A stretch of 26,192 bases of DNA from a virus, in the IMG/VR virus record IMGVR_UViG_3300021091_003655, positions 1 through 26,192 of that record; one strand, written 5' to 3'. A program made the translations under genes and the position numbers. The notes under the pieces were generated by a model. It saw only the letters and a list, made by a program, of their open reading frames with translations. It had not been told where the DNA came from and ran no database searches. Numbering within the stretch: position 1 is the first letter of the stretch; every line of letters starts with the position of its first letter. Shown one piece after another: positions 13,794 through 21,315 of the stretch.

Positions 13794-14101
13794 TGAAAAT
13801 ACTATTAACAGAAAAACAGGCTGATAGGATATTCAACAATAAGGTTGAATGTGAAAAGTGTGAACACTCTTGGAAAAAAGAAAATAGTGATCCACATCCC
13901 AATCTTTGTCATGATTGTGGGTGGGATCAGAATAAAAAAGTTTACGATAAAGAAAATCTGTTTAAGTTTTGGAAAAACAAATTATCAAAAAAGGAGATAG
14001 ATGAAAAGTGGTCTCAAAAATATAAAAGATCGATAGATTGTAACAACCCAAAAGGATTTAGTCAAAGAGCACATTGTCAGGGGAGGAAAAAAAATAATTA
14101 A
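13793..14101 (+). CDS. leader-family zinc-ribbon protein
   Basis: A 102-residue protein. The N-terminus MKILLTEKQADRIFN keeps the first half of the leader (LTE7, then K-Q) but lacks Glu at position 15. Residues 19-45 are a zinc ribbon: CEKCEHSWKKENSDPHPNLCHDCGWD, with Cys pairs spaced CxxC...CxxC. The C-terminal SIDCNNPKGFSQRAHCQGRKK (about 80-100) is a block I recall from the ends of other phage proteins; its two Cys and one His may bind another metal. The basic C-terminus suggests nucleic acid binding. Last gene of the leader cluster. Confidence 0.75.
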   Translation: MKILLTEKQADRIFNNKVECEKCEHSWKKENSDPHPNLCHDCGWDQNKKVYDKENLFKFWKNKLSKKEIDEKWSQKYKRSIDCNNPKGFSQRAHCQGRKKNN

Positions 14102-14104
14102 AAT

Positions 14105-14662
14105 ATGTCTTTAATAACATTTATTATACCATCAATAAATAGACCTACAATTCAAAACACAATAAATTCACTCATAGACCAAACAAACCCGAATTGGAAT
14201 TGTATTGTATTATATGATGGTGTGGTAGGTAAACAATTTGATGATCCGAGGATCAAAACTCTGAATTTAAACAAATTGGGTAAAAAAGGTGAAAGACATG
14301 GTAATGCTGGTTTGGTTAGAAATGAAGGTATTAAAATGTGTGAAAGCGAATGGATTGGGTTTCTCGACGATGATGATACAATAAATTGTGAATATGTTGA
14401 AACACTGTTCCAAAAATACCAATCATATGATTTTGTTGTTTGGAGAATGAAAACCACTGATGGTAATATTTATCCTGAATTGACAAGAAATAATATTAAA
14501 ATAAACAGGGTAGGAATATCAATATCTTTTAAAAATAAATTTCCTGAGGCTTTATTTGATAATAATCACGATTCTGAAGATTTTGAATTTGTGAATAAAC
14601 TTAGAAATATTACTCATAATTTTATAATAACTTCAGAGATTTATTATAATGTTAAGCACTAA
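14105..14662 (+). CDS. glycosyltransferase, GT-A fold (family 2-like)
   Basis: A 185-residue compact enzyme. ITFIIPSINRP (4-14) and VLYDGV with D38 bind the nucleotide; ERHGNAGLVRNEG (63-75) carries the Arg-Asn pair common in this family; WIGFLDDDDTI has D88-D91 as the metal-binding DxD. DSEDFEFVNKLR near the end corresponds to the family's catalytic ED region. It is short but has all core motifs, so it is probably complete. First of five glycosyltransferase genes in a row. Donor and acceptor cannot be told. Confidence 0.85.
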   Translation: MSLITFIIPSINRPTIQNTINSLIDQTNPNWNCIVLYDGVVGKQFDDPRIKTLNLNKLGKKGERHGNAGLVRNEGIKMCESEWIGFLDDDDTINCEYVETLFQKYQSYDFVVWRMKTTDGNIYPELTRNNIKINRVGISISFKNKFPEALFDNNHDSEDFEFVNKLRNITHNFIITSEIYYNVKH

Positions 14663-14703
14663 TATAACTTTAGTTGTTAGTTAAATTTTTTATACTATAA
14701 AAT

Positions 14704-15321
14704 ATGAGAGTAATTACTTTTTATAACGAAGTTGTGAACCCATCATTCGCTAAATTACAAAAAAAGATATTTAATAAGTACGGATATAATATAGATCAAA
14801 TAAATGTAAAAAATTGGACAACGCATGGTGATGCTGTTAATCAATATTTATCGACTATAGATGATGAAAATGAAATTATAGTGTTGTTCGATATTGATTG
14901 TATTCCTTTAAATAATAATATAATTCAGAAAGCGGTTGATTGGTGCAAAAATAATATTGGTATATTTTCATTAGCGCAAAAGGCCGTTAAGTTAAAAAAC
15001 CCTATAATTCATGCCGCACCTGCCTTTATGGTATTTAGTATCAAAACCTATAATGTTTTGGGTAGACCAAGTTTTGAGGAAAACTTGAGATCTGACTGTG
15101 GTGCTGAAATGACACATGCTGCAAGAAAAAAGGGTGTTGAAATAAGAATGTTATACCCGAGTCATGTTGAATCACCATATGCTCAACTTGACGGACCAAT
15201 ACAGTTTGGATTCGGGACAACTTATGGTAATGAAATCTACCACGCATTTGAATCAAGATTTAGACAAAGAGATAGTTTTTTTATCAATAAATGTAATTCT
15301 ATAATTAACACAAATGGATGA
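14704..15321 (+). CDS. putative glycosyltransferase (GT-A-like)
   Basis: A 205-residue protein. IIVLFDIDCIPL (58-69) has D63-x-D65, a clear DxD in the right context. The N-terminus MRVITFYNEVVNPSF and the later HAAPAFMVFSIKTYNVLG, LRSDCGAEMTHAARKKG and YPSHVE segments look like a compact GT-A sugar transferase. It resembles uncharacterised phage glycosyltransferase-like proteins rather than a named family. It follows a 41-base gap with no clear promoter and overlaps the next gene by 8 bases. Confidence 0.65.
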   Translation: MRVITFYNEVVNPSFAKLQKKIFNKYGYNIDQINVKNWTTHGDAVNQYLSTIDDENEIIVLFDIDCIPLNNNIIQKAVDWCKNNIGIFSLAQKAVKLKNPIIHAAPAFMVFSIKTYNVLGRPSFEENLRSDCGAEMTHAARKKGVEIRMLYPSHVESPYAQLDGPIQFGFGTTYGNEIYHAFESRFRQRDSFFINKCNSIINTNG

Positions 15322-16006
15322 AGTTTTTGATTATTGTGTTTTTATAACAACATACAATAGATCTGAAATGTTGGAATATTTAATTCAACAGATACAGAGT
15401 CAAAGAAACAATTTAAAACTTAAAATAATAGTTTTTGATGACGGTAGTGATGAAAAATACCAACTGTCAGATCAAGTATCGTACTTCAAGTTTTTCCCCA
15501 ACATGGGTAAAAAAAAGTTTTGGAAAATCATAGATACTAGTCTAAAACTAATCAAACAAATCGATGCTAAATATTTTATATTTTTACAGGACGATGTAAC
15601 AATAAAAGAAAATTTTTTCAACGACCTACGAAAAAAATATGAAGAAATTGAAGACCCAAAAAAAATAAGCTTAAGCTTCTTATCCGATTATAGAATAAAG
15701 TCACCTAATTGGACAAATTATCAACCAAGAGTTAGAGGAGAAGTCATTAAAACTCAATGGATAGAATTACATTTTATTTGTGAAAAAAAAATATTTGAGG
15801 CTTTAGAATATAAAATGGAACCAATTAACCCAACAAGGTGGGACGACAATCCTTTATTGAGTTCTGGTGTTGGTTGGCAAATGTCATTAAGACTACATAA
15901 TAAAGGTTATGGTATGTATCACACTAAAGAATCATTTGTTTCACATGGTGATCACGAATCAAAAATGAATAAACAAGAAAGAGTTAAGAATAAACTTATT
16001 GTATGA
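15314..16006 (+). CDS. glycosyltransferase, GT-A fold (family 2-like)
   Basis: A 230-residue family 2-like enzyme: FITTYNR (10-16), IIVFDDGSDE with D42/D43, and FIFLQDDVTIKENF with D93/D94. The downstream WDDNPLLSSGVGWQMSLRLH segment fits an acceptor-binding region. It overlaps the upstream gene by 8 bases and the downstream gene by 4 (ATGA), so it is tightly coupled in the operon. Substrates are unknown. Confidence 0.82.
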   Translation: MDEVFDYCVFITTYNRSEMLEYLIQQIQSQRNNLKLKIIVFDDGSDEKYQLSDQVSYFKFFPNMGKKKFWKIIDTSLKLIKQIDAKYFIFLQDDVTIKENFFNDLRKKYEEIEDPKKISLSFLSDYRIKSPNWTNYQPRVRGEVIKTQWIELHFICEKKIFEALEYKMEPINPTRWDDNPLLSSGVGWQMSLRLHNKGYGMYHTKESFVSHGDHESKMNKQERVKNKLIV

Positions 16007-16977
16007 TTTCAGAAAAAAAAATAGTAAATGTTGCTTCATATGGTCGTTTGGATTCTTTAGTAAAAACTTTAGATAGTATTATAGATCAATGTGATGTTGT
16101 TAATGTCGTTTTAAATTCTGAAATACACGACATACCAAAAATACTTTTACATGAAAAAATAAATTTGGTATTCAGTGATAATTCTTACGGTGATGCCATG
16201 AAATTTTATTTCTTACAGGAAAGTGATGGGTATTATCTGACAATTGACGATGATATAATTTATCCACCTAATTATGTTGATTTTATGATATCAAGATGTA
16301 AAGATTATAATAACACAAGAGTAATAACTTTACATGGTAGAAGTTTTAATAAATTCCCAATAATTAGTTATTATAAATCGGCAACCGAAAGATATTCTTG
16401 TTTTAAGGGACTTAAAAAAAATGTTTTAGTGCAGTTTGGTGGTACTGGAGTGATGTGCTTTCACACATCCTTATTCAGATTACCCTTGGAATACTTTGTA
16501 TATCCTAATATGGCGGATGTTTGGATTGGTAAATATTGTATGGAAAATAATTTAGAAATTTTTTGTATTAGACATGACGATGGATTTGTAAAATATATTG
16601 AGCAAAAAACAACAATTCACGGTAATTACATTGGTAATGACGGATTACAAACAAAAGTGGTAAATTCTATTTTTGATAAGTCTATTGTATTTGGGGATCT
16701 AAGAGTGGAAACTGTAGAAAATACCCATCAAGAAGTGTTAAGAGTAAATGAAATAAAAACAAGAATTAAACCTACCATTGAAATTAAAAAATCAACAATT
16801 AATTATGATAGAATAAATCAAATTTTTCAAAACTCGAACACAAATAATTATGATAGAATAAATCAAATTTTTCAAAACTCGAACACAAAAAAAAATAATG
16901 ACCAAAATAAAATTTCATCAACACAATTTACTAAAACCAATACCTCTATGTTAAATAAATTTAATAAAAAGAGATAA
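16003..16977 (+). CDS. glycosyltransferase (family 2-like) with repeated C-terminal tail
   Basis: A 324-residue protein. The catalytic part (about 1-230) has IVNVASYGRLDSL at the start and YYLTIDDDIIYPPNY with D82-D84. FGGTGVMCFHTSLF and DVWIGKYCMENN are typical of the acceptor half. The tail (about 235-324) is Asn/Lys/Thr-rich and has two perfect copies of a 15-residue unit starting NYDRINQIF at residues 267-281 and 282-296. The next gene's tail has a related INYDKIN motif. The tail may be a flexible linker or docking segment. Both ends overlap neighbours (ATGA, TAATG). Confidence 0.82.
   Translation: MISEKKIVNVASYGRLDSLVKTLDSIIDQCDVVNVVLNSEIHDIPKILLHEKINLVFSDNSYGDAMKFYFLQESDGYYLTIDDDIIYPPNYVDFMISRCKDYNNTRVITLHGRSFNKFPIISYYKSATERYSCFKGLKKNVLVQFGGTGVMCFHTSLFRLPLEYFVYPNMADVWIGKYCMENNLEIFCIRHDDGFVKYIEQKTTIHGNYIGNDGLQTKVVNSIFDKSIVFGDLRVETVENTHQEVLRVNEIKTRIKPTIEIKKSTINYDRINQIFQNSNTNNYDRINQIFQNSNTKKNNDQNKISSTQFTKTNTSMLNKFNKKR
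16801..16890 (+). repeat. tandem 45-bp duplication in a glycosyltransferase tail
   Basis: Copies 16801-16845 and 16846-16890 are identical except for the last base. The unit is a multiple of three, so it adds 15 residues without breaking the frame. The near-perfect identity indicates recent slippage or unequal recombination. Confidence 0.92.
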
Positions 16978-17933
16978 TGGGACTTTCAATAATAATACCC
17001 ACATTCGATAATACAGAATTTATTGATGAGTTATTTGAGTCTATTATAAATAATAAAACAAAAATACCTTACGAAGTAATGATCGGTATTGATGGTTGTG
17101 AAAAAACTAAAGAATACTTTTCATCTAAAACATATCAAAATAATTTTTTATTTTATTATTTTGTAAAAAATGAAGGTCCTTATAAGATTAAAAATACTTT
17201 AGCTGAAATTTCAAACTACGAAAAAATATTTTTTTTTGATTCAGACGATATAATGGGAGAAAATGCGATAGAAAAAATAAATGAACTATTGGACAAGTAT
17301 GAATGTGTAAAACCAAAATTCAATAACTTCAAAGACTTTAAAGGGGTAAGAAATTTTGATAATACGCCAAATCAATATGGTGAAGGTGTTTTCGGAATAA
17401 ACAAAAGACTATTTTTAGGGATGAATGGATTCGAGGGTTGGAGATGTGCTGCGGATTCAGATTTTATGGGACGTATCTATAAAACAGGTAGAAAAGTGAG
17501 TCTTACTCAAGATATACTTTTTCATAGAAGAATACATAATAAAAGTTTGACAAAGAGAAAAGATACTGGTTATGCCTCAGATATGCGAGGTGAATACTCA
17601 AGACTTTCAAAAAATAAATCTTATTTTGGCCCTTTACCTTTTCTATCAAAAAATGATTATCAAATTCTTGATATTGAAACTTATGAATGGTCAAACACCA
17701 TTTTAGAAATCCCAAATGAACAAAAAAACTTTCAAAAAGATTTAAAAAATAAAAAACATGAGTTACTTGATGTAATTTTTGGAAACCAATTAAAAGAAAC
17801 TGTTCAAAAAAAAAATAACCCCATAAATTATGATAAAATAAATAAAATAACAAATTATCAAACCCAATCTAAAGTTTCTGAAGCATTAAAAAAAGCAAAA
17901 TTACAGGAAATATTAAGAGGATCGCGGCGTTGA
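16977..17933 (+). CDS. glycosyltransferase, GT-A fold (family 2-like)
   Basis: A 318-residue family 2-like enzyme: LSIIIPTFDN (3-12), MIGIDGC with D39, NEGPYKIKNTLAE (65-77), and KIFFFDSDDIMGENAI with D88-D91. GWRCAADSDFMGRIYKTGRK and FHRRIHNKSLTKR match the C-terminal half of chain-extending transferases. The tail contains INYDKIN, like the repeated motif of the preceding protein, and ends with a basic helix (LKKAKLQEILRGSRR). Last of the five-gene set. The related tails suggest that the last two enzymes work together or dock on the same partner. Confidence 0.85.
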   Translation: MGLSIIIPTFDNTEFIDELFESIINNKTKIPYEVMIGIDGCEKTKEYFSSKTYQNNFLFYYFVKNEGPYKIKNTLAEISNYEKIFFFDSDDIMGENAIEKINELLDKYECVKPKFNNFKDFKGVRNFDNTPNQYGEGVFGINKRLFLGMNGFEGWRCAADSDFMGRIYKTGRKVSLTQDILFHRRIHNKSLTKRKDTGYASDMRGEYSRLSKNKSYFGPLPFLSKNDYQILDIETYEWSNTILEIPNEQKNFQKDLKNKKHELLDVIFGNQLKETVQKKNNPINYDKINKITNYQTQSKVSEALKKAKLQEILRGSRR

Positions 17934-17947
17934 TCAATTTTTTTTTG

Positions 17948-17955
17948 TATATTTG
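17948..17955 (+). promoter_or_regulatory. Bacteroidota-type -7 box candidate (TATATTTG)
   Basis: TATATTTG is the same -7 box used upstream of uvrC and likewise ends 4 bases before the start codon (ATG 17960). No TTTG lies 19-21 bases upstream; the nearest is GTTG with a shorter spacer, so this is half a promoter by sequence. Confidence 0.35.
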
Positions 17956-17959
17956 TTAT

Positions 17960-18325
17960 ATGAAACATCCAAGAAAAAAAGGGAGGGCAATTGTTGATAA
18001 GGACCAAAAGTTTATAAAAAAACTTTTGAAAAAAAATCCTATTAATTTTGAAGGTAGTATTGGTAATAAAGATGACTGTTTGTTTGAAATCACAAATATT
18101 AGAAAATATGTAAATAATTGGTATCGTGCTACAAACGATAAATTTGTGTATGAAGTGGATGTTAAAGTTAAATCTACTAAGAAAAGTAGTTGGATTTTCC
18201 GACGTACAGGAATTCGATATAAAAACCGAAGAGTAAGGTCTTGGACAATGGAAAAATTATTTCAAGATGAGTTATTTTATTTTAACATTGTTGACTTTTG
18301 TATATCAAAGATATCCTACGAATAG
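17960..18325 (+). CDS. hypothetical basic protein
   Basis: A 121-residue protein from ATG 17960. A TTG at 17930 is in frame but would place the promoter-like box inside the gene, so the ATG is preferred. The N-terminus is strongly basic (MKHPRKKGRAIVDKDQKFIKK). The rest is beta-rich, with WYRATNDKFVYEVDVKVK and SSWIFRRTGIRYKNRRVRSW, which looks like a small nucleic-acid or membrane-binding sheet. No family recognised. It sits between the glycosyltransferases and the lysozyme. Confidence 0.65.
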   Translation: MKHPRKKGRAIVDKDQKFIKKLLKKNPINFEGSIGNKDDCLFEITNIRKYVNNWYRATNDKFVYEVDVKVKSTKKSSWIFRRTGIRYKNRRVRSWTMEKLFQDELFYFNIVDFCISKISYE

Positions 18326-18335
18326 AACTTGTTTA

Positions 18336-18346
18336 TATTTATAAAC
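18336..18346 (+). promoter_or_regulatory. TATTTATAAAC motif before the lysozyme gene
   Basis: TATTTATAAAC abuts ATG 18347, with its first T 11 bases before the start. It matches the core and spacing seen before the leader genes at 13101 and 23610. Confidence 0.4.
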
Positions 18347-19264
18347 ATGAAAGTTTCTCTTACAGAAAAACAATTCGAAAGAATTCAAACTAAATTAGTG
18401 TATGAAAGAATTTTAGATGACATGGTGTTCAAATTATCATTAATTACTGAAAATGATGGAAAAAATGAACCCGACATGGAATGGGATTTCATTAAAGTAA
18501 AACAAGATATTGATTTTGCCAAAAAATGGGTCCAAACTAAAAAAGACGCTCAAGAGTTTGTTGAAAAACTATTCAACAAAATAAAAAATATACCACCAAA
18601 AGTCAAAAGAAAAATACTTAGATACGTATTATTTTCATTTTTAGGTTTGATCAGTCTCGAAAAAATTGATAATTTATTAGATTTACCACTTGAAACTGCG
18701 GTTAAACAAGAAAAAAAAGTTATTAAAAATGTTGTTAAGAATTTAAGAATTAGAAAGTCATCATACAAATTATTAGATCATTTGAAATGGGAAGAAGGTT
18801 CAATAGTCCATAAAGGTGAACCGGTATTAACGGCTTATAATCTTGGTGATGGTGCAAAGACAATTGGTTTTGGTCACGCTATATTTCCAAGAGAAAAAGA
18901 AGGATATAATTTTCTTCCAAGATATAATAAAATCATTTCAGGTAAAACCAAAATCACAAAAGAACAGGCAGAAACACTACTTAAAGACGATATTAAAGAG
19001 GCCGAAAGTATTATTAATAGAATTCTTGATCAGTGGGAGGAAGAGGGTATAAAACCCAAGATTACTCAAAGTATGTATGATGCAATGGTCTCAATGGCAT
19101 ACAATATGGGACCTAGTATTAGAACATCTGACTTTATCCAATATGTTAAACAAGGTGACTTTAAGGCGGCCAAAGAAGAAATATTAAACACAAGTTCTCA
19201 CATGTTTAACGAATACCCCGGTTTGAAAACAAGACGAGAAAGAGAACATAAAATGTTTGTATGA
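18347..19264 (+). CDS. T4-type lysozyme (GH24) with leader-family N-terminus
   Basis: A 305-residue protein from ATG 18347; an upstream TTG at 18329 would swallow the promoter-like motif. The N-terminus MKVSLTEKQFERIQTKLVYE keeps LTE7-x-Q9 of the leader and has LVYE at 17-20. Residues 20-130 are helical and charged, with a hydrophobic stretch at about 91-112. Residues 140-305 form a GH24 muramidase: LKWEEGS with E150, LTAYNLGDGAKTIGFGHA with D168 and T172 (the Glu-Asp-Thr set of T4 lysozyme), and AYNMGPS near the C-terminus. It cleaves the glycan strand of peptidoglycan. The leader suggests packaging in the virion rather than only late lysis. A 4-base overlap joins it to the next gene. Confidence 0.88.
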   Translation: MKVSLTEKQFERIQTKLVYERILDDMVFKLSLITENDGKNEPDMEWDFIKVKQDIDFAKKWVQTKKDAQEFVEKLFNKIKNIPPKVKRKILRYVLFSFLGLISLEKIDNLLDLPLETAVKQEKKVIKNVVKNLRIRKSSYKLLDHLKWEEGSIVHKGEPVLTAYNLGDGAKTIGFGHAIFPREKEGYNFLPRYNKIISGKTKITKEQAETLLKDDIKEAESIINRILDQWEEEGIKPKITQSMYDAMVSMAYNMGPSIRTSDFIQYVKQGDFKAAKEEILNTSSHMFNEYPGLKTRREREHKMFV

Positions 19265-19929
19265 TGGATAACGAAAAAATATTAAAATTATTCAAACAGT
19301 TTGCAGGAAATCCTTTAGATATTCATGGATTGATAGTAACACCAATTAAAGTTGAACCATGGAATCGAAGTTCACAAGGAGTCAATATGTATTTTAGAGT
19401 TACAAATCCTAATGATGTTTCATATTTTTCACCATTAGTTGAAAATTATATTTACGATGAAACAGCTAGTTTTAGTGAGTTTATAAATAGTAAAATTGGT
19501 GTTCATTTTGTTCCAAGTTTTAAACAAGGAGTTTATTTAAATGAAGAATTAAAATCAAAAATTCAAAAAGTATTTGATTTGGTTAAAGTAATTGAGTTTA
19601 CAACAGGAACTCCTTTTATTGGTTATGAGAGATACAAATTGTTTATAGAGTCGGTTGGAGTATCAACGGCATATTGGGATGAGGAAAGTTTATACATAAT
19701 CAATAATGTAAAAGTGGTAAGAGCTGAAAAAAATGGTGAATGGTGGGATCCCAAAGTTGTTCAAAGAGAATATACTGAAGTATTTTTACCTAATAAAGAA
19801 AGTTACTGGGAAACAGAAAATCTTTACTCCGAAATTGATTATATCTTAAACGATTATCCCCTCTTTGTAGATCCATGGGTAACACCGCAGGTTATTACGA
19901 CACCAAGTTTATCCAATAACTTTCTTTGA
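19261..19929 (+). CDS. hypothetical protein
   Basis: A 222-residue protein; ATG 19261 (overlapping the lysozyme stop as ATGA) or ATG 19264. It is alpha/beta, with VTPIKVEPWNRSSQGVNMYF, YIYDETASFSEFI and a later EWWDPKVVQREYTEVFLPN, then LYSEIDYILNDYPLFVDPW. Tryptophan and Tyr content is high for this window. No family recognised. It runs convergently into uvrC, sharing the last 21 bases with it. It may act with the lysozyme, given the coupling. Confidence 0.7.
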   Translation: MMDNEKILKLFKQFAGNPLDIHGLIVTPIKVEPWNRSSQGVNMYFRVTNPNDVSYFSPLVENYIYDETASFSEFINSKIGVHFVPSFKQGVYLNEELKSKIQKVFDLVKVIEFTTGTPFIGYERYKLFIESVGVSTAYWDEESLYIINNVKVVRAEKNGEWWDPKVVQREYTEVFLPNKESYWETENLYSEIDYILNDYPLFVDPWVTPQVITTPSLSNNFL

Positions 19930-21183
19930 TCTTTTTTGTCGGTGAAAAGAAATTACAAATCTGTGAACTTCATTTTGAACTTCAGCGAGCAAAAACCCAA
20001 ACTCATTTCGTTGAATATCAAATGACGATCCATCCACTAAATGAATTGTTTGAGACTGGTGTTTGTCGTTTTTAGAAATAGAAATTAAGTCAATACGAGA
20101 CAACAAACCAAGAGACTCAAATACTTGTTTTGCAACACCCAACTGACCTTTACCACCATCAATAACAACAAGTGAAGGTAATTCTTGTTTCTCACTTAAA
20201 AGTCTTGTAAAACGACGAGAAAGAACTTCAGAGAAAGAAGCATAGTCATCAGGTCCCTCAACAGTTTTGATGTTGAACTTACGATAGTTTGACTTATCAG
20301 TTTTACCATTCTTGTAACGAACAAGAGCAGATACCTGACAATCACCAGCAGTGTGAGAGTTGTCAAAAGCCTCAATTAAAGTTGGAACATTGATTAAACC
20401 CAAAGACTCTTTGAACTGACGGGCAACATCATTATATTTTCTAACACGAAAAGGTTCAAGTTTTTTCTGTAATGAATCAACCACAGAGATTTTAGTTTTG
20501 AACTCATTTGCTTTCTCAAACTCCATAGAATCAGAAAAGTATTTCATAGATTTTTTCAAACGAGAACGAACCTTGTCAAACTCAAAAGAAAATAATTCTT
20601 TCATTTCATTTACTATCTTCTTGTAGGAAAATTTCAGAATATTTGAAACGCAAGGAGCGTTACAACGACCAAGATGAAACTCCAAACAAGTTTTAAACTT
20701 CTCGTTTGAAATGTTTTCTTCAGTCAAGTTGTAAGAACAAGATCGTAAATTGAATATGTCGTGAACCATCTCATAGATTTCATAACAAGAGTTGGAACTT
20801 GTGGACTCAAGAAGGATCTGACCTGAAAAGTTAGAAGGATTACAAACAAGTAATCTTGGAAAGTCCTCATCAGTCAAAGTAATAAACCAACGACGAGATC
20901 TGTCGTCTTTTGCTTTGATGTTGTATTTAGGTTTGAGTGACTTGATAAGTTCATCTTCCAATAAAAGAGCTTGAGACTCATCATTCGTAGTCATGAACTC
21001 AACATCACGAATCTCACTCACAAGAGAAGTAGTCTTTTGGTCTTTGTTATTTTTTTGAAAGTAAGACTTCACTCGTTTAGGAAGATACTTTGACTTACCC
21101 ACATAGATGATCTGACCTTTCTCGTTCTTGAAAAGGTAACAGCCACTAGATTGGGGAATGTTTGAAAGTTTCTCTGTTATCAC
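19909..21183 (-). CDS. uvrC: UvrC-like excinuclease subunit lacking the C-terminal HhH domain
   Basis: A 424-residue UvrC homologue starting at GTG 21183-21181. Domains in order: GIY-YIG nuclease (GCYLFKN 14-20, IIYVGKSKYLPKRV 25-38, Glu76), a four-Cys region (C149, C166, C174, C178) matching the iron-sulphur ligands of UvrC, a UVR helix pair (about 205-245), and the RNase H-like 5' nuclease with D274 (EAFDNSH), D342 (VVIDGGKGQL) and H407/H414 (EVHRFVISFHR). UvrC cuts on both sides of a lesion in nucleotide excision repair with UvrB. Usual length is about 600; the C-terminal HhH2 DNA-binding domain is missing. All catalytic residues are present, so this looks like a compact functional form that could use host UvrAB. 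It has a textbook Bacteroidota promoter. Confidence 0.93.
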   Translation of the reverse strand: MITEKLSNIPQSSGCYLFKNEKGQIIYVGKSKYLPKRVKSYFQKNNKDQKTTSLVSEIRDVEFMTTNDESQALLLEDELIKSLKPKYNIKAKDDRSRRWFITLTDEDFPRLLVCNPSNFSGQILLESTSSNSCYEIYEMVHDIFNLRSCSYNLTEENISNEKFKTCLEFHLGRCNAPCVSNILKFSYKKIVNEMKELFSFEFDKVRSRLKKSMKYFSDSMEFEKANEFKTKISVVDSLQKKLEPFRVRKYNDVARQFKESLGLINVPTLIEAFDNSHTAGDCQVSALVRYKNGKTDKSNYRKFNIKTVEGPDDYASFSEVLSRRFTRLLSEKQELPSLVVIDGGKGQLGVAKQVFESLGLLSRIDLISISKNDKHQSQTIHLVDGSSFDIQRNEFGFLLAEVQNEVHRFVISFHRQKRSKKVIG

Positions 21184-21187
21184 AAAA

Positions 21188-21218
21188 CAAATATAATTAA
21201 ATTTTACCTTATGGCAAA
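21188..21218 (-). promoter_or_regulatory. Bacteroidota sigma-ABfr-type promoter for uvrC
   Basis: On the reverse strand: TTTG (21218-21215), a 19-base spacer, TATATTTG (21195-21188), then 4 bases and the GTG start. This is an exact match to the TTTG-N19-TAnnTTTG consensus. Transcription would begin at or beside the start codon, giving a leaderless or nearly leaderless mRNA. It is the strongest evidence in the window for a Bacteroidota host and suggests early expression by host polymerase. The other half of this 132-base divergent gap (21219-21315) holds no clear forward promoter. Confidence 0.75.
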
Positions 21219-21315
21219 GTTAATTCTTAACATATATCAATTAAAAATCAATTTACAAGTCAATTTATAAGAACTATTCTTTCAATAGAAAATAAACCAA
21301 AAACAAATATAAAAA

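Noticed and set aside
18329-18346. TTG start for the lysozyme
   Set aside because: The extra residues come from the TATTTATA motif; the leader-like MKVSLTE at ATG 18347 is the natural start.
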